Positions 1-6,006 of a stretch of 6,251 nt of DNA are shown one piece after another. The DNA comes from DASQQQ01 sp036390995 (GTDB taxonomy: Bacteria > Actinomycetota > UBA4738 > HRBIN12), in assembly GCA_036390995.1 (NCBI GenBank), contig DASWAT010000080.1:1-6251 (forward strand). The letters are read 5' to 3'. Below the pieces are notes generated by a model. It saw nothing but the letters and a program-made list of their open reading frames with translations, made no database searches and was not told the origin of the DNA. A program made the translations under genes and the position numbers. The first letter of the stretch is position 1. Each line of letters begins with the position of its first letter.

Positions 1-272
1 TGGACAACCGTCACGAGCTGACGATGGACGAGAGCGGCGCCCGGCGCCTCGACCCGCCGGCCGCGCAGCGCCTGAACGAGATCGCGGCTCCGGCGCTGGT
101 GCTGCCGGCAGATCACGACCCCCCGGACGCTCTGCGGGAGAGCCGTGTCCTGGCAGCGCGCATCCCGAACGCGAGGCTGATCCAGATCCCACACGTCGAC
201 CACGTCGTGAACATGCGCAAGCCTGCCGAGTTCAACCGGGTCGTCCTGGGCTTCCTGTCCGAGGTAGTCTGA
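1..272 (+). CDS. Alpha/beta hydrolase, C-terminal part (5' end outside window)
   Basis: The frame is open from the left edge (first whole codon at base 3) to a TGA at 270-272, giving about 89 visible residues, so the start lies outside the window. The visible part has the usual C-terminal layout of alpha/beta-fold hydrolases: a strand with the Asp-bearing turn (PALVLPADHDPPDAL), a helix (SRVLAARIP), a strand (ARLIQIP), the loop carrying the probable catalytic histidine (HVDHVVNMRKP), and a final helix ending FNRVVLGFL. By family knowledge the His of VDH and the Asp of the DHD turn would be the last two triad members; the nucleophile elbow is not visible. The substrate cannot be told. The next gene follows after 9 bases with its ribosome binding site overlapping this stop codon, so the two are probably co-transcribed. 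The M at base 24 is internal, not a start. Confidence 0.8.
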   Translation, partial: DNRHELTMDESGARRLDPPAAQRLNEIAAPALVLPADHDPPDALRESRVLAARIPNARLIQIPHVDHVVNMRKPAEFNRVVLGFLSEVV

Positions 273-277
273 GGTGG
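271..277 (+). promoter_or_regulatory. Ribosome binding site for the DUF423 gene
   Basis: GAGGTGG lies four bases before the GTG at 282 and overlaps the TGA (270-272) of the preceding hydrolase gene. It fixes the GTG as start of the DUF423 gene and suggests translational coupling to the upstream gene. Confidence 0.6.
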
Positions 278-281
278 ACTA

Positions 282-668
282 GTGGACCGCGCGTTCCTCG
301 TGCTCGGTGCCGCCTTCGCGCTCCTCGCGATCGGGTTCGGCGCGTTCGGGTCCCACGCGCTTCGCGCGAAGCTGCCCGCCGAGCAGCTCGCCACGTTCGA
401 GACGGGCGTGCGGTATCAGCTCTACCACGCGTTCGCACTGTTCGTGGTGGTCTTCCTGCGGACGATCGGGCCCGACACGCTGTCGGAGACCCTTGCCGGG
501 ATGCTGTTCGTCGCCGGCATCCTGCTGTTCAGCGGGAGCCTCTACCTGCTGGCGATCACCGGCGCGCGCCGGTGGGGTGCAGTGACGCCGTTCGGCGGGC
601 TCTGCTTCCTGGGCGGCTGGGGAGCCTTGGCCTATGCGGCGGCGACCGCGGCGTTCCGGCTCTCCTGA
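282..668 (+). CDS. DUF423 family small integral membrane protein (YgdD/YwdK-like)
   Basis: A 128-residue protein, the usual length for DUF423, starting at a GTG with a GAGGTGG ribosome binding site. Family hallmarks are visible: GAFGSHAL at residues 20-27, the TGVRYQLYHAFAL block at 41-53, LFSGSLYLLAITG at 82-94 and TPFGGLCFLGGW at 102-113. Four hydrophobic segments fit transmembrane helices at roughly residues 4-24, 45-60, 71-92 and 100-123, with short loops between. The biochemical role of DUF423 proteins is not established, so none is claimed. The gene sits just behind the hydrolase fragment in the same direction. Its stop (666-668) is one base from the stop of the convergent EF-G gene, so there is no room for a terminator between them. 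Family assignment is confident; function is unknown. Confidence 0.88.
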   Translation: MDRAFLVLGAAFALLAIGFGAFGSHALRAKLPAEQLATFETGVRYQLYHAFALFVVVFLRTIGPDTLSETLAGMLFVAGILLFSGSLYLLAITGARRWGAVTPFGGLCFLGGWGALAYAAATAAFRLS

Positions 669-669
669 C

Positions 670-2763
670 CTACTTCTTCGCGGAGGCCTCCTCCTTGGCC
701 TTCTGAGCCTCGGCGATGATCTTCTCCGTGAGGTGGGCAGGGACCTCCTCGTAGTGGGAGAAGCGCATCGCGAACGCCCCGCGCCCGCCGGTCAGCGATC
801 GTAGGTCGATGGAGTACCGCGCCACCTCGGCCTGCGGCACGAGTGCCTTGATCCGCTGCTTGCCCGCGCCGGCGGACTCCATGCCCTGGATCTTCGCCCG
901 CTTCGAGTTCAGGTCCCCCATGATGTCGCCCGTGTAGTCCTCGGGGACCATCACCTCGAGCTCCACGATCGGCTCCAGGAGCACCACGCCGGCCTGCTGC
1001 GCGGCCTCCTTCAGCGCCAGCGACCCGGCGATCTGGAAGGCCATGTCGGACGAGTCGACGGGGTGGAACTTGCCGTCCACCAGCGTGATGCGGACGTCGA
1101 CCATCGGATTGCCGGAAAGCGCGCCCTCGGACATGGTCTTCACCACGCCCTTCTCGACCGAGCCGATGAACTGGTTCGGGATCGCGCCGCCGAAGATCTT
1201 GTCCACGAACTCGAACCCGCTGCCGCGCGGCAGCGCCTCGACCTCGATGTTGCAGATGGCGTACTGCCCGTGGCCGCCGGTCTGTTTCACGTGGCGGCCG
1301 AGACCCTTGCCGGGTCCCCTGATGGTCTCGCGGTAGGCGATCTTCGCCGGTGCGGTGGTGACCTCGACCCCGTACTTGCGCTTCATCCGCTCGATCATCA
1401 CGTCCAGGTGCGCCTCGCCCATCCCGTACATCACGGTCTCGTGCGTCTCGTCCGAGCGGTCGACCCGGAACGTGGGGTCCTCCTCGCGCAGGCGCGCCAG
1501 TGCGGTGGACAGCTTGTCCTCGTCGCCCTTCGTCTTCGGCTCGATGGCGAACGCCAGCAGGGGCTCGGGCATCTCCGCCGCGGGCAGCGTGACCGGGTCG
1601 TCCTTCGTGGAGAACGTGTCGCCGGTGGTGGTGGCGGACAGCTTCGCCACGGCACCGATGTCGCCGGCCGGCACCTCGGAGACCGAGTCGTGCTCCTTGC
1701 CCTGCAGGGTGAAGAGCTGGCCCACCCGCTCCTCGCTGCCCTTCGTGGCGTTGAAGACCGAGCCGTCCGGGCGCATCGACCCCGAGAACACCCGGAACAT
1801 CGTGATGTGGCCGACGTAGGGATCCGAGATCGTCTTGAAGACCAGCGCGGTGAGCGGTTGCGACGGGTCGCAGGAGCGCTCCTTCTCCTCCCCCGACTTC
1901 GCCACGACCTTCACCGGAGGGCGCTCGTTCGGTGCGGGGAACTCGTCCACCACGAACTGGAGCACACGGTCCACGCCGATGGGTTTCGAGGCCGCGCCGC
2001 ACAGGATCGGCGCGATGCGCGCCTCCGCGAACCCTCGCTTCACGCCGTGGACGATCTCGTCCTCCGAGAGCTCGCCCTGCTCGAGGTACTTCTCGATCAG
2101 CCCGTCGTCGGACTCGGCGACGGCCTCCATGAGCTTCTCCCGGTAGGGATCGGCCTTGCCGGAGACGTGGTCGGGCCACTCGCCCTCCTCGGCCCGCGGA
2201 CCCGAGCCGTACCGGTAGGCCCTGCGGGTGAGCAGGTCCGCCACCCCCTCGAACTCGTGCTCCTCGCCGATCGGCAGCTCCAGAGGGGCCACCTGCGTCC
2301 CGAACGACCGCACGAGCTGCTCGAGCGTGCGCTCGAACGACGCCCGCTCGCGATCCAGCTTGTTGATGAGGATGGCGCGAGGGAGCCCGGCCTCCACGGC
2401 CAGCTCCCAGCCCACCTCCGTCTGGACCTCGACACCGTCCACCGCGGAGACCACCAGCAGCACCGCATCCACGGCCCGGATGGCCGAGCGCAGATCGCCC
2501 ACGAAGTCCGCGTAGCCGGGCGCATCGAGGACGTTGACCTTGACGCCGTCCCATTCGACCGGCGCCATCGCCAGGGAGACGCTGAGACCCTTCTTCACCT
2601 CCTCCGCCTCGAAGTCCGAGACGGTGTTCCCGTCCTCGACCTTGCCCATCCGGGTGATGGCTCCGGAGGCGAACACCATGGCTTCGAGCAGCGTGGTCTT
2701 GCCCGCGCCGCCGTGACCGACGAGCAGGACGTTGCGGATGTGCGAGGCGTCGTAGGTCTTCAT
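670..2763 (-). CDS. fusA2: Elongation factor G-like GTPase, EF-G2 (FusA2) type
   Basis: A full-length 697-residue protein of the EF-G family. It starts at ATG 2763-2761, with GGGAG four bases upstream and the P-loop at the normal distance; the open frame upstream of this ATG is not coding. GTPase motifs: G1 GHGGAGKT (16-23), degenerate G2 KGLSVS (59-64), G3 DAPGYADF (80-87), G4 NKLD (134-137) and G5 near GAASK (256-260). Domain II follows from about 300, domain III from about 400 (GEAHLDV, 449-455), domain IV from about 475, and domain V from about 600 (EPIVELEVMVPEDYTG onward). The domain IV tip is canonical: GGHGQY at 496-501 and VDGKFHPVDSS with H567. The GHGGAGKT P-loop, the VEDGNTVSDF segment (42-51) and the Tyr at position 84 in place of the switch-II histidine are typical of the actinobacterial paralogue EF-G2 (Rv0120c type), not the translocase FusA. 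Family members bind GTP; from memory, the M. smegmatis EF-G2 was reported to lack ribosome-stimulated hydrolysis. The cellular role is unsettled. No rpsL/rpsG/tuf neighbours are present, which also argues against the main fusA. Confidence 0.93.
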   Translation of the reverse strand: MKTYDASHIRNVLLVGHGGAGKTTLLEAMVFASGAITRMGKVEDGNTVSDFEAEEVKKGLSVSLAMAPVEWDGVKVNVLDAPGYADFVGDLRSAIRAVDAVLLVVSAVDGVEVQTEVGWELAVEAGLPRAILINKLDRERASFERTLEQLVRSFGTQVAPLELPIGEEHEFEGVADLLTRRAYRYGSGPRAEEGEWPDHVSGKADPYREKLMEAVAESDDGLIEKYLEQGELSEDEIVHGVKRGFAEARIAPILCGAASKPIGVDRVLQFVVDEFPAPNERPPVKVVAKSGEEKERSCDPSQPLTALVFKTISDPYVGHITMFRVFSGSMRPDGSVFNATKGSEERVGQLFTLQGKEHDSVSEVPAGDIGAVAKLSATTTGDTFSTKDDPVTLPAAEMPEPLLAFAIEPKTKGDEDKLSTALARLREEDPTFRVDRSDETHETVMYGMGEAHLDVMIERMKRKYGVEVTTAPAKIAYRETIRGPGKGLGRHVKQTGGHGQYAICNIEVEALPRGSGFEFVDKIFGGAIPNQFIGSVEKGVVKTMSEGALSGNPMVDVRITLVDGKFHPVDSSDMAFQIAGSLALKEAAQQAGVVLLEPIVELEVMVPEDYTGDIMGDLNSKRAKIQGMESAGAGKQRIKALVPQAEVARYSIDLRSLTGGRGAFAMRFSHYEEVPAHLTEKIIAEAQKAKEEASAKK

Positions 2764-2809
2764 GGGTCTCCCGTTCGGCAACTCCGGCGTTCGCTGGGGG
2801 AACCCGGGG

Positions 2810-2815
2810 ATTCTA
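2810..2815 (-). promoter_or_regulatory. Putative -10 box for the EF-G2 gene
   Basis: On the minus strand the hexamer TAGAAT (2815 down to 2810) matches the actinobacterial TANNNT -10 consensus and stands out in an otherwise G/C-only stretch. Transcription would begin near 2803, leaving a leader of about 40 bases with GGGAG just before the ATG at 2763. I see no convincing -35 element at the expected distance (bases 2833-2838 read GAAGGG on this strand). Confidence 0.5.
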
Positions 2816-2884
2816 GCGCGCGGGCTGCGGGCCCCTTCCCGGCCGTGGCCGCCGCCGCCGCTCGGGGCGCCCGGCGGGCGGTGA

Positions 2885-2890
2885 TAGGCT
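2885..2890 (+). promoter_or_regulatory. Putative extended -10 box for the PIM-type cluster
   Basis: TGATAGGCT at 2882-2890 contains the hexamer TAGGCT, which fits TANNNT, preceded by TGA giving an extended -10 (TGN). The GTG at 2899 begins 8 bases after the hexamer, the usual distance to a transcription start, so the mRNA could be leaderless. No ribosome binding site precedes any of the candidate GTG starts (2881, 2899, 2908), which fits a leaderless transcript. No clear -35 element is seen. Confidence 0.45.
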
Positions 2891-2898
2891 CGCCGCCG

Positions 2899-3432
2899 GT
2901 GTCCGCGGTGGGGTGGCAGACGCAGGCAGGAGGGCGGGCGACGCCGCTGATCGCGATCGCCGGAGGCGTCGCCGCGGCCGGCGCGGCCACCTGGTTCGTT
3001 CTGGCTGCCCGGCCCCGCCCGGGCGGGCTCCTCGCGCTCGTCGCAGGCGGTCTGCTGCTCCTGGCCGCGGGCCGAGCCCACGGAGACGATCGCGTCCTGG
3101 AGCGAACCCTCGACTCGATCGCGGATCGCCTCTACGATGCCGGGCTCCTCTCGGCCGTGGCCTGGACGGCCAGGTCGGCGAGACCCTCGGTCGCCGCGGG
3201 CGCCCTGCTCGCCCTGGGGGGCAGCTTCCTCTCGGCCTACATCCGCGCCCGGGGCGCGTCGCTCGGGTACGGGGTGGAGGAGAGCCCGGTGACGCGACTG
3301 ATCCGGTACGCGCTGGTCGGGGTGGGGCTGGTGGCGAGCTGGCTCTCGTGGAGCGTGTGGGCGCTCGCCGCCTTCGTGCTCCTCGCGGCGGCCGTGCGCG
3401 CCAGCCAGGTGGCGAAGGAGGAGCGGGCGTGA
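2899..3432 (+). CDS. CDP-alcohol phosphatidyltransferase-like membrane protein, degenerate (PI-phosphate synthase homologue)
   Basis: About 177 residues from the GTG at 2899; GTG 2881 and GTG 2908 are alternatives, and 2899 is preferred because it fits a leaderless start from the nearby -10. Hydrophobic segments lie near residues 15-36, 43-57, 81-90, 98-115, 135-150 and 152-166. The second half of the family signature is clear: LDSIADRLYDAG (71-82), with D72 and D76 in the DxxxD pair. SAYIRARGASLG (112-123) matches the YIKARAE segment of actinobacterial phosphatidylinositol-phosphate synthase. By comparison with mycobacterial PgsA1 recalled from memory, the first half D-G-x2-A-R-x8-G is lost: the Asp-Gly is Leu-Leu (54-55), AR is GR (58-59) and the Gly is E68. 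The N-terminal helix before TPL is also short. Position directly before PatA and PimA homologues supports descent from PI(P) synthase, which joins CDP-diacylglycerol to inositol 1-phosphate. Whether it is still an enzyme is doubtful. The downstream gene's start overlaps this stop. Confidence 0.72.
   Translation: MSAVGWQTQAGGRATPLIAIAGGVAAAGAATWFVLAARPRPGGLLALVAGGLLLLAAGRAHGDDRVLERTLDSIADRLYDAGLLSAVAWTARSARPSVAAGALLALGGSFLSAYIRARGASLGYGVEESPVTRLIRYALVGVGLVASWLSWSVWALAAFVLLAAAVRASQVAKEERA
3415..3421 (+). promoter_or_regulatory. Strong ribosome binding site for the PatA-like gene
   Basis: A perfect AAGGAGG lies within the last codons of the upstream gene, seven bases before the GTG at 3429. It decides the start of the acyltransferase gene, whose GTG (3429-3431) shares bases with the TGA (3430-3432) of the upstream gene, so translation is probably coupled. 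Confidence 0.75.
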
Positions 3433-4367
3433 GCACCGGGACGGACGCCGCGCCCGAGACGGACCGGGACCGGGAGTCCCCGAAGGAGCGACTGGCGTAC
3501 TGGACGTATCGGGGCGGCGAGTGGCTGGCCATGGTGCTGCCGGAGAGGCTCGGCCGACGGGTGTTCGAGGCCCTCGGCCGCGTGGCGCACCGGACGCTCC
3601 CCGGCGTACGGGCCACGGTCGCACGCAACCAGGCCCGGGTGCTCGGCGTGGAGCCCGAGTCGGATGTGGCCGCCTCCGCGACCCGCGAGGCGTTCCGGCT
3701 CTACGCGCGCTACTGGTTCGACACGTTCCGGATCCGGGTGCTGCCGCCCGACGAGGTGCTCCGGCGGACGGACATGCACGGCCTCGAGCACATCGACCGG
3801 GCCCTGGAGGCCGGCCGGGGATGCATCGCCGTGCTGCCGCACATGGGGAACTGGGATCTGGCCGGGCACTGCATCGCCCTGCGGCGCTATCCGATCGCCT
3901 CGGTGGCCGAGGATCTGCGCCCGCGTCGGCTCTTCCACCTGTTCCTTCGCCACCGGGAGGAGCTGGGGATGCGGATCGTTCCCCTCCTGAAGAACGCCCA
4001 CGTGGGGCAGCAGCTGGCCTCGCTCCTGGCCGCGAACTGGTTGGTGGCCCTCGTCGCCGACCGGGACCTGTCCGGCCGCGGCATCGAGGTGCGGATGTTC
4101 GGGGAGCCGAGGATGCTCCCGGCGGGCCCCGCGCTCCTGTCCCTGTCGACCGGTGCGCCGCTGCTCGTGTGCGCCGTGTGGACCACGGACGCCGGGTGGG
4201 GCGTGCGGATCGGCCCGCCGCTGCAGATCGAGCCGACCGGCGTGATGCGGCAGGACGTGGCCGAGCTCACCCGGCGCATGGGCGAGGGCTTCGAACGCGC
4301 GATCGCCGCCTACCCGGCCGACTGGCACATGTTCCAGCCGGCTTGGACACCGCAGGAGCCGGCGTGA
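3429..4367 (+). CDS. PatA-like phosphatidylinositol mannoside acyltransferase (LpxL/HtrB superfamily)
   Basis: A 312-residue protein starting at GTG 3429, set by the AAGGAGG in the preceding gene. It belongs to the LpxL/HtrB-type lysophospholipid acyltransferases. The HX4D catalytic motif is visible as LPHMGNWDLAG (H138, D143). It is followed by the substrate-side blocks ADRDLSGRG (210-218), FGEPRMLPAGPA (224-235) and the family C-terminal signature DWHMFQPAW (298-306). In mycobacteria PatA transfers an acyl chain from acyl-CoA to position 6 of the mannose on PIM1/PIM2 at the inner membrane face. The first 18 or so residues are charged (D, E, R, T) and outside the conserved fold. The gene lies between a PI-synthase homologue and a PimA homologue, the same order as Rv2612c-Rv2611c-Rv2610c, and this context is the main reason to call it PatA and not a general acyltransferase. 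The next gene starts 10 bases downstream. Confidence 0.87.
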   Translation: MSTGTDAAPETDRDRESPKERLAYWTYRGGEWLAMVLPERLGRRVFEALGRVAHRTLPGVRATVARNQARVLGVEPESDVAASATREAFRLYARYWFDTFRIRVLPPDEVLRRTDMHGLEHIDRALEAGRGCIAVLPHMGNWDLAGHCIALRRYPIASVAEDLRPRRLFHLFLRHREELGMRIVPLLKNAHVGQQLASLLAANWLVALVADRDLSGRGIEVRMFGEPRMLPAGPALLSLSTGAPLLVCAVWTTDAGWGVRIGPPLQIEPTGVMRQDVAELTRRMGEGFERAIAAYPADWHMFQPAWTPQEPA

Positions 4368-4377
4368 GGCGCACGCG

Positions 4378-5487
4378 GTGAGGATCGTCCAGGTCTGCCC
4401 GTATGCCTGGGAAGCCCCCGGGGGGGTGCAGGTGCACGTCCGCCAGCTCGCGGATGCGCTCCGCGAACGCGGTCACGAGGTCTTGATCCTTTCCCCCGGC
4501 GCTGCGTCCGCCGGCGAACCCGGCGTGGCGATCGTGGGCCGGCCCGTCCGGATCCCCTACGCGGGGACGGTCGCACCGATCTGCTTCTCCCGCTCGTCGT
4601 GGGTGCGGATCCGAGGTGCCCTGGCTCGGTTCGCCCCCGACGTCGTCCACGCCCACGAGCCCATGTCGCCCAGCAGCTCGATGCTCGCGACGCTCGCCGC
4701 GAAGAGCCCCGTCGTCGCGACGTTCCATTCCTACCTCGAGCGGTCTCGCCTGCTCGAGGCGGCGGCGCCGCTCCTGCGGGTGGTGTGGCGGAGGCTCGAC
4801 GGGCGGATCGCCGTCTCGCGGGCCGCCGCCGCGTTCGTGGCCGGGGCGTTCCCCGGCGAGGTCGAGATCGTCCCGAACGGCGTGGCCGTGGAGAGGTTCG
4901 GCGGGCCGACCGAGCCGGACCCGGACCGGCCCGCGGGCCGCACGATCCTTTGGGTGGGCCGCCTGGACCCACAGAAGGGATTCCCGGTCATGATCCGGGC
5001 GTTCCACCGCCTGGCCTCCCAGCTCTCGGACGTGCGGCTGGTCGTGGCGGGCGACGGACGCGACCGGGACGCGCTCCGCCTGCTGCCCGACGCCGAGCGC
5101 CGGCGCGTGGTCATGCTCGGGGCGGTGCCGAACGATCGCCTGCCCGCGCTGCAGGCGGCCGCCGACGTCTACGTCTCGGCCGCCACGGGCCAGGAGAGCT
5201 TCGGCTACGTGCTCGTCGAGGCCATGGCCGCAGGGCTTCCGGTGGTGGCCACCGACATCCCCGGCTACCGCGAGGTGGTCCGCGACGGGATCGAGGGGTT
5301 GCTGGTCCCTCCCGGCGATCCGGGCTCGCTGGCCCGCGCGGTCCGGGAGGTGCTGAACGATCCGGCGCTGGCCGCCCGGCTCGGTGCCGCCGGGCGGACC
5401 AGGGCCGGGGAGTACGCGTGGAGCCTGGTGGTGCCTCGCATCGAGGCCGTCTACCTGGAGGCGACCAGAGGGTCCGGCCGTCCCTAG
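4378..5487 (+). CDS. pimA: PimA-like GT4 glycosyltransferase (phosphatidylinositol alpha-mannosyltransferase)
   Basis: A 369-residue GT-B fold glycosyltransferase of family GT4, near the length of mycobacterial PimA (about 378). The start is GTG 4378, giving MRIVQVCPY, with a GAGG at 4366-4369 that overlaps the upstream stop. PimA-like features in order: the Gly-rich loop PGGVQVHV (14-21), IPYAGTVAP (59-67), HEPMSPSSSML (93-103), ATFHSY with H117 (equivalent to the catalytic His118 of PimA), IAVSRAA (144-150) and EIVPNGV (163-169). In the donor domain are VGRLDPQKGF (193-202, with R195 and K200) and the E-x7-E motif ESFGYVLVE (E273, E281). The known enzyme transfers mannose from GDP-mannose to the 2-OH of inositol in PI, the first step of PIM synthesis, on the cytoplasmic face of the membrane. 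Gene order after a PatA homologue supports this over other GT4 enzymes such as MshA or PimB. The stop TAG overlaps the stop of the opposing lipoprotein gene. Confidence 0.88.
   Translation: MRIVQVCPYAWEAPGGVQVHVRQLADALRERGHEVLILSPGAASAGEPGVAIVGRPVRIPYAGTVAPICFSRSSWVRIRGALARFAPDVVHAHEPMSPSSSMLATLAAKSPVVATFHSYLERSRLLEAAAPLLRVVWRRLDGRIAVSRAAAAFVAGAFPGEVEIVPNGVAVERFGGPTEPDPDRPAGRTILWVGRLDPQKGFPVMIRAFHRLASQLSDVRLVVAGDGRDRDALRLLPDAERRRVVMLGAVPNDRLPALQAAADVYVSAATGQESFGYVLVEAMAAGLPVVATDIPGYREVVRDGIEGLLVPPGDPGSLARAVREVLNDPALAARLGAAGRTRAGEYAWSLVVPRIEAVYLEATRGSGRP
5484..5487. other. Palindromic CTAG shared by two convergent stop codons
   Basis: The four bases CTAG read TAG on the plus strand (5485-5487, end of the PimA-like gene) and TAG on the minus strand (5486-5484, end of the cupredoxin gene). 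The two coding regions therefore overlap tail to tail by four bases, with no intergenic terminator. Confidence 0.9.
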
Positions 5488-5993
5488 GAGACCTCGAGGT
5501 CGCCGAACATCCCCATCCGGTAGTGGCCCTTGATGTTGCAGATCAACGCGTAGTGTCCGGGCTCGAGGTTCACCGACAGTGTCGTGGTATCGCCCGGTTG
5601 GATGTCCTCGGCCTCGTCGACGCCGGTGTAGGCGTCCTCGTTGGCCTCGTCCCCGTTCATCTCGAGATCCTTCGCGGACACGTCGGTGCTGAGGATGACG
5701 AACTCGTGGGCCTTCACGCCGTCGTTGGAGATCGTGAACGTGACGGCGCCGGCGGGGACGGTCGTCTGGTCGAGCTTCATGTACATGTGGGACATGTCCG
5801 TCTCCCCGAGGGACACGGCCACCGGGGTTCCGGACACCTGGGGGGCGGCGGTCGTTGCTGCCGGCTCGACGCCGGTGCTCTTGCCCGCCGTCTCCGACGC
5901 CGTCGCGCCACCGCACGCGGCCAGCAGCAAGGTTGCGGCGAGGGCCGCGGCCAGGGTGGCGGACGTGCCGGGTGCCTTCCTTCTCGTGAACAT
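5484..5993 (-). CDS. Cupredoxin-domain lipoprotein (blue-copper-like)
   Basis: A 169-residue exported protein. It starts at ATG 5993-5991, with AAGGAGG at 6006-6000 six bases upstream. The N-terminus is a lipoprotein signal: MFTRRK, a hydrophobic stretch (about 12-26) and the lipobox LLAAC with C27 as the lipidation site. A Thr/Ala/Gly/Pro-rich linker follows to about residue 57. The rest is a cupredoxin fold: TVPAGAVTFTISNDG (78-92), the first copper-ligand histidine in KAHEFVI (H96), an acidic loop (110-135), and the ligand loop ICNIKGHYRMGM, giving C152, H157 and M162 in C-x4-H-x4-M spacing. This set of one His plus Cys-His-Met is that of a type 1 mononuclear copper site, as in sulfocyanin-like and plastocyanin-like proteins. 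An extra Met/His cluster, MSHMYM (67-72), precedes the core. It probably carries electrons or binds copper outside the membrane; the partner is unknown. It is co-transcribed with the membrane protein upstream. Confidence 0.88.
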   Translation of the reverse strand: MFTRRKAPGTSATLAAALAATLLLAACGGATASETAGKSTGVEPAATTAAPQVSGTPVAVSLGETDMSHMYMKLDQTTVPAGAVTFTISNDGVKAHEFVILSTDVSAKDLEMNGDEANEDAYTGVDEAEDIQPGDTTTLSVNLEPGHYALICNIKGHYRMGMFGDLEVS

Positions 5994-5999
5994 GGCGAA

Positions 6000-6006
6000 C
6001 CTCCTT
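6000..6006 (-). promoter_or_regulatory. Strong ribosome binding site for the cupredoxin gene, fused to the upstream stop
   Basis: On the minus strand the sequence reads TGAAGGAGG: the TGA stop of the upstream gene (6008-6006) shares its last A with the AAGGAGG of the cupredoxin gene. Ribosomes ending the first gene would sit on this site, so translation is probably coupled. Confidence 0.75.

Larger units (their letters stand above)
2764..2898. other. Divergent intergenic region between the EF-G2 gene and the PIM-type cluster
   Basis: About 135 bases separate the two divergent starts. This is the only intergenic gap in the window longer than about 12 bases. It contains the two opposed -10-like hexamers listed separately, whose starting points lie roughly 95 bases apart, and a very G/C-rich core (about 2816-2880) with CGC/GCC runs. 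I could not find a clear operator palindrome or riboswitch in it. Confidence 0.6.

Noticed and set aside
1063..2880. Very long plus-strand open frame (hundreds of codons) opposite the EF-G2 gene.
   Set aside because: It is the mirror of GC-rich codon bias: the opposite strand encodes a full EF-G with every motif in place, and the plus-strand translation is rich in R, H, L and G with no recognisable domain. Only its last part (from about 2899) is a real gene.
2816..2880. G/C-rich runs in the divergent region as a possible terminator or operator hairpin.
   Set aside because: Short inverted GGGC/GCCC matches occur, but without a T tract or convincing symmetry, and such matches are expected by chance at this base composition.
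3001..3090. A frameshift as the cause of the missing DG..AR motif in the phosphatidyltransferase homologue.
   Set aside because: Neither alternative forward frame encodes a DG..AR-like stretch, and the existing frame keeps a hydrophobic segment where one is expected, so the divergence looks real.
2764..3624. N-terminal extension of about 287 residues on the EF-G2 frame.
   Set aside because: The P-loop sits 16 residues after the ATG at 2763, as in the family, and a ribosome binding site precedes that ATG. The extension is low-complexity R/P/G/A sequence antisense to the synthase-like and PatA genes.
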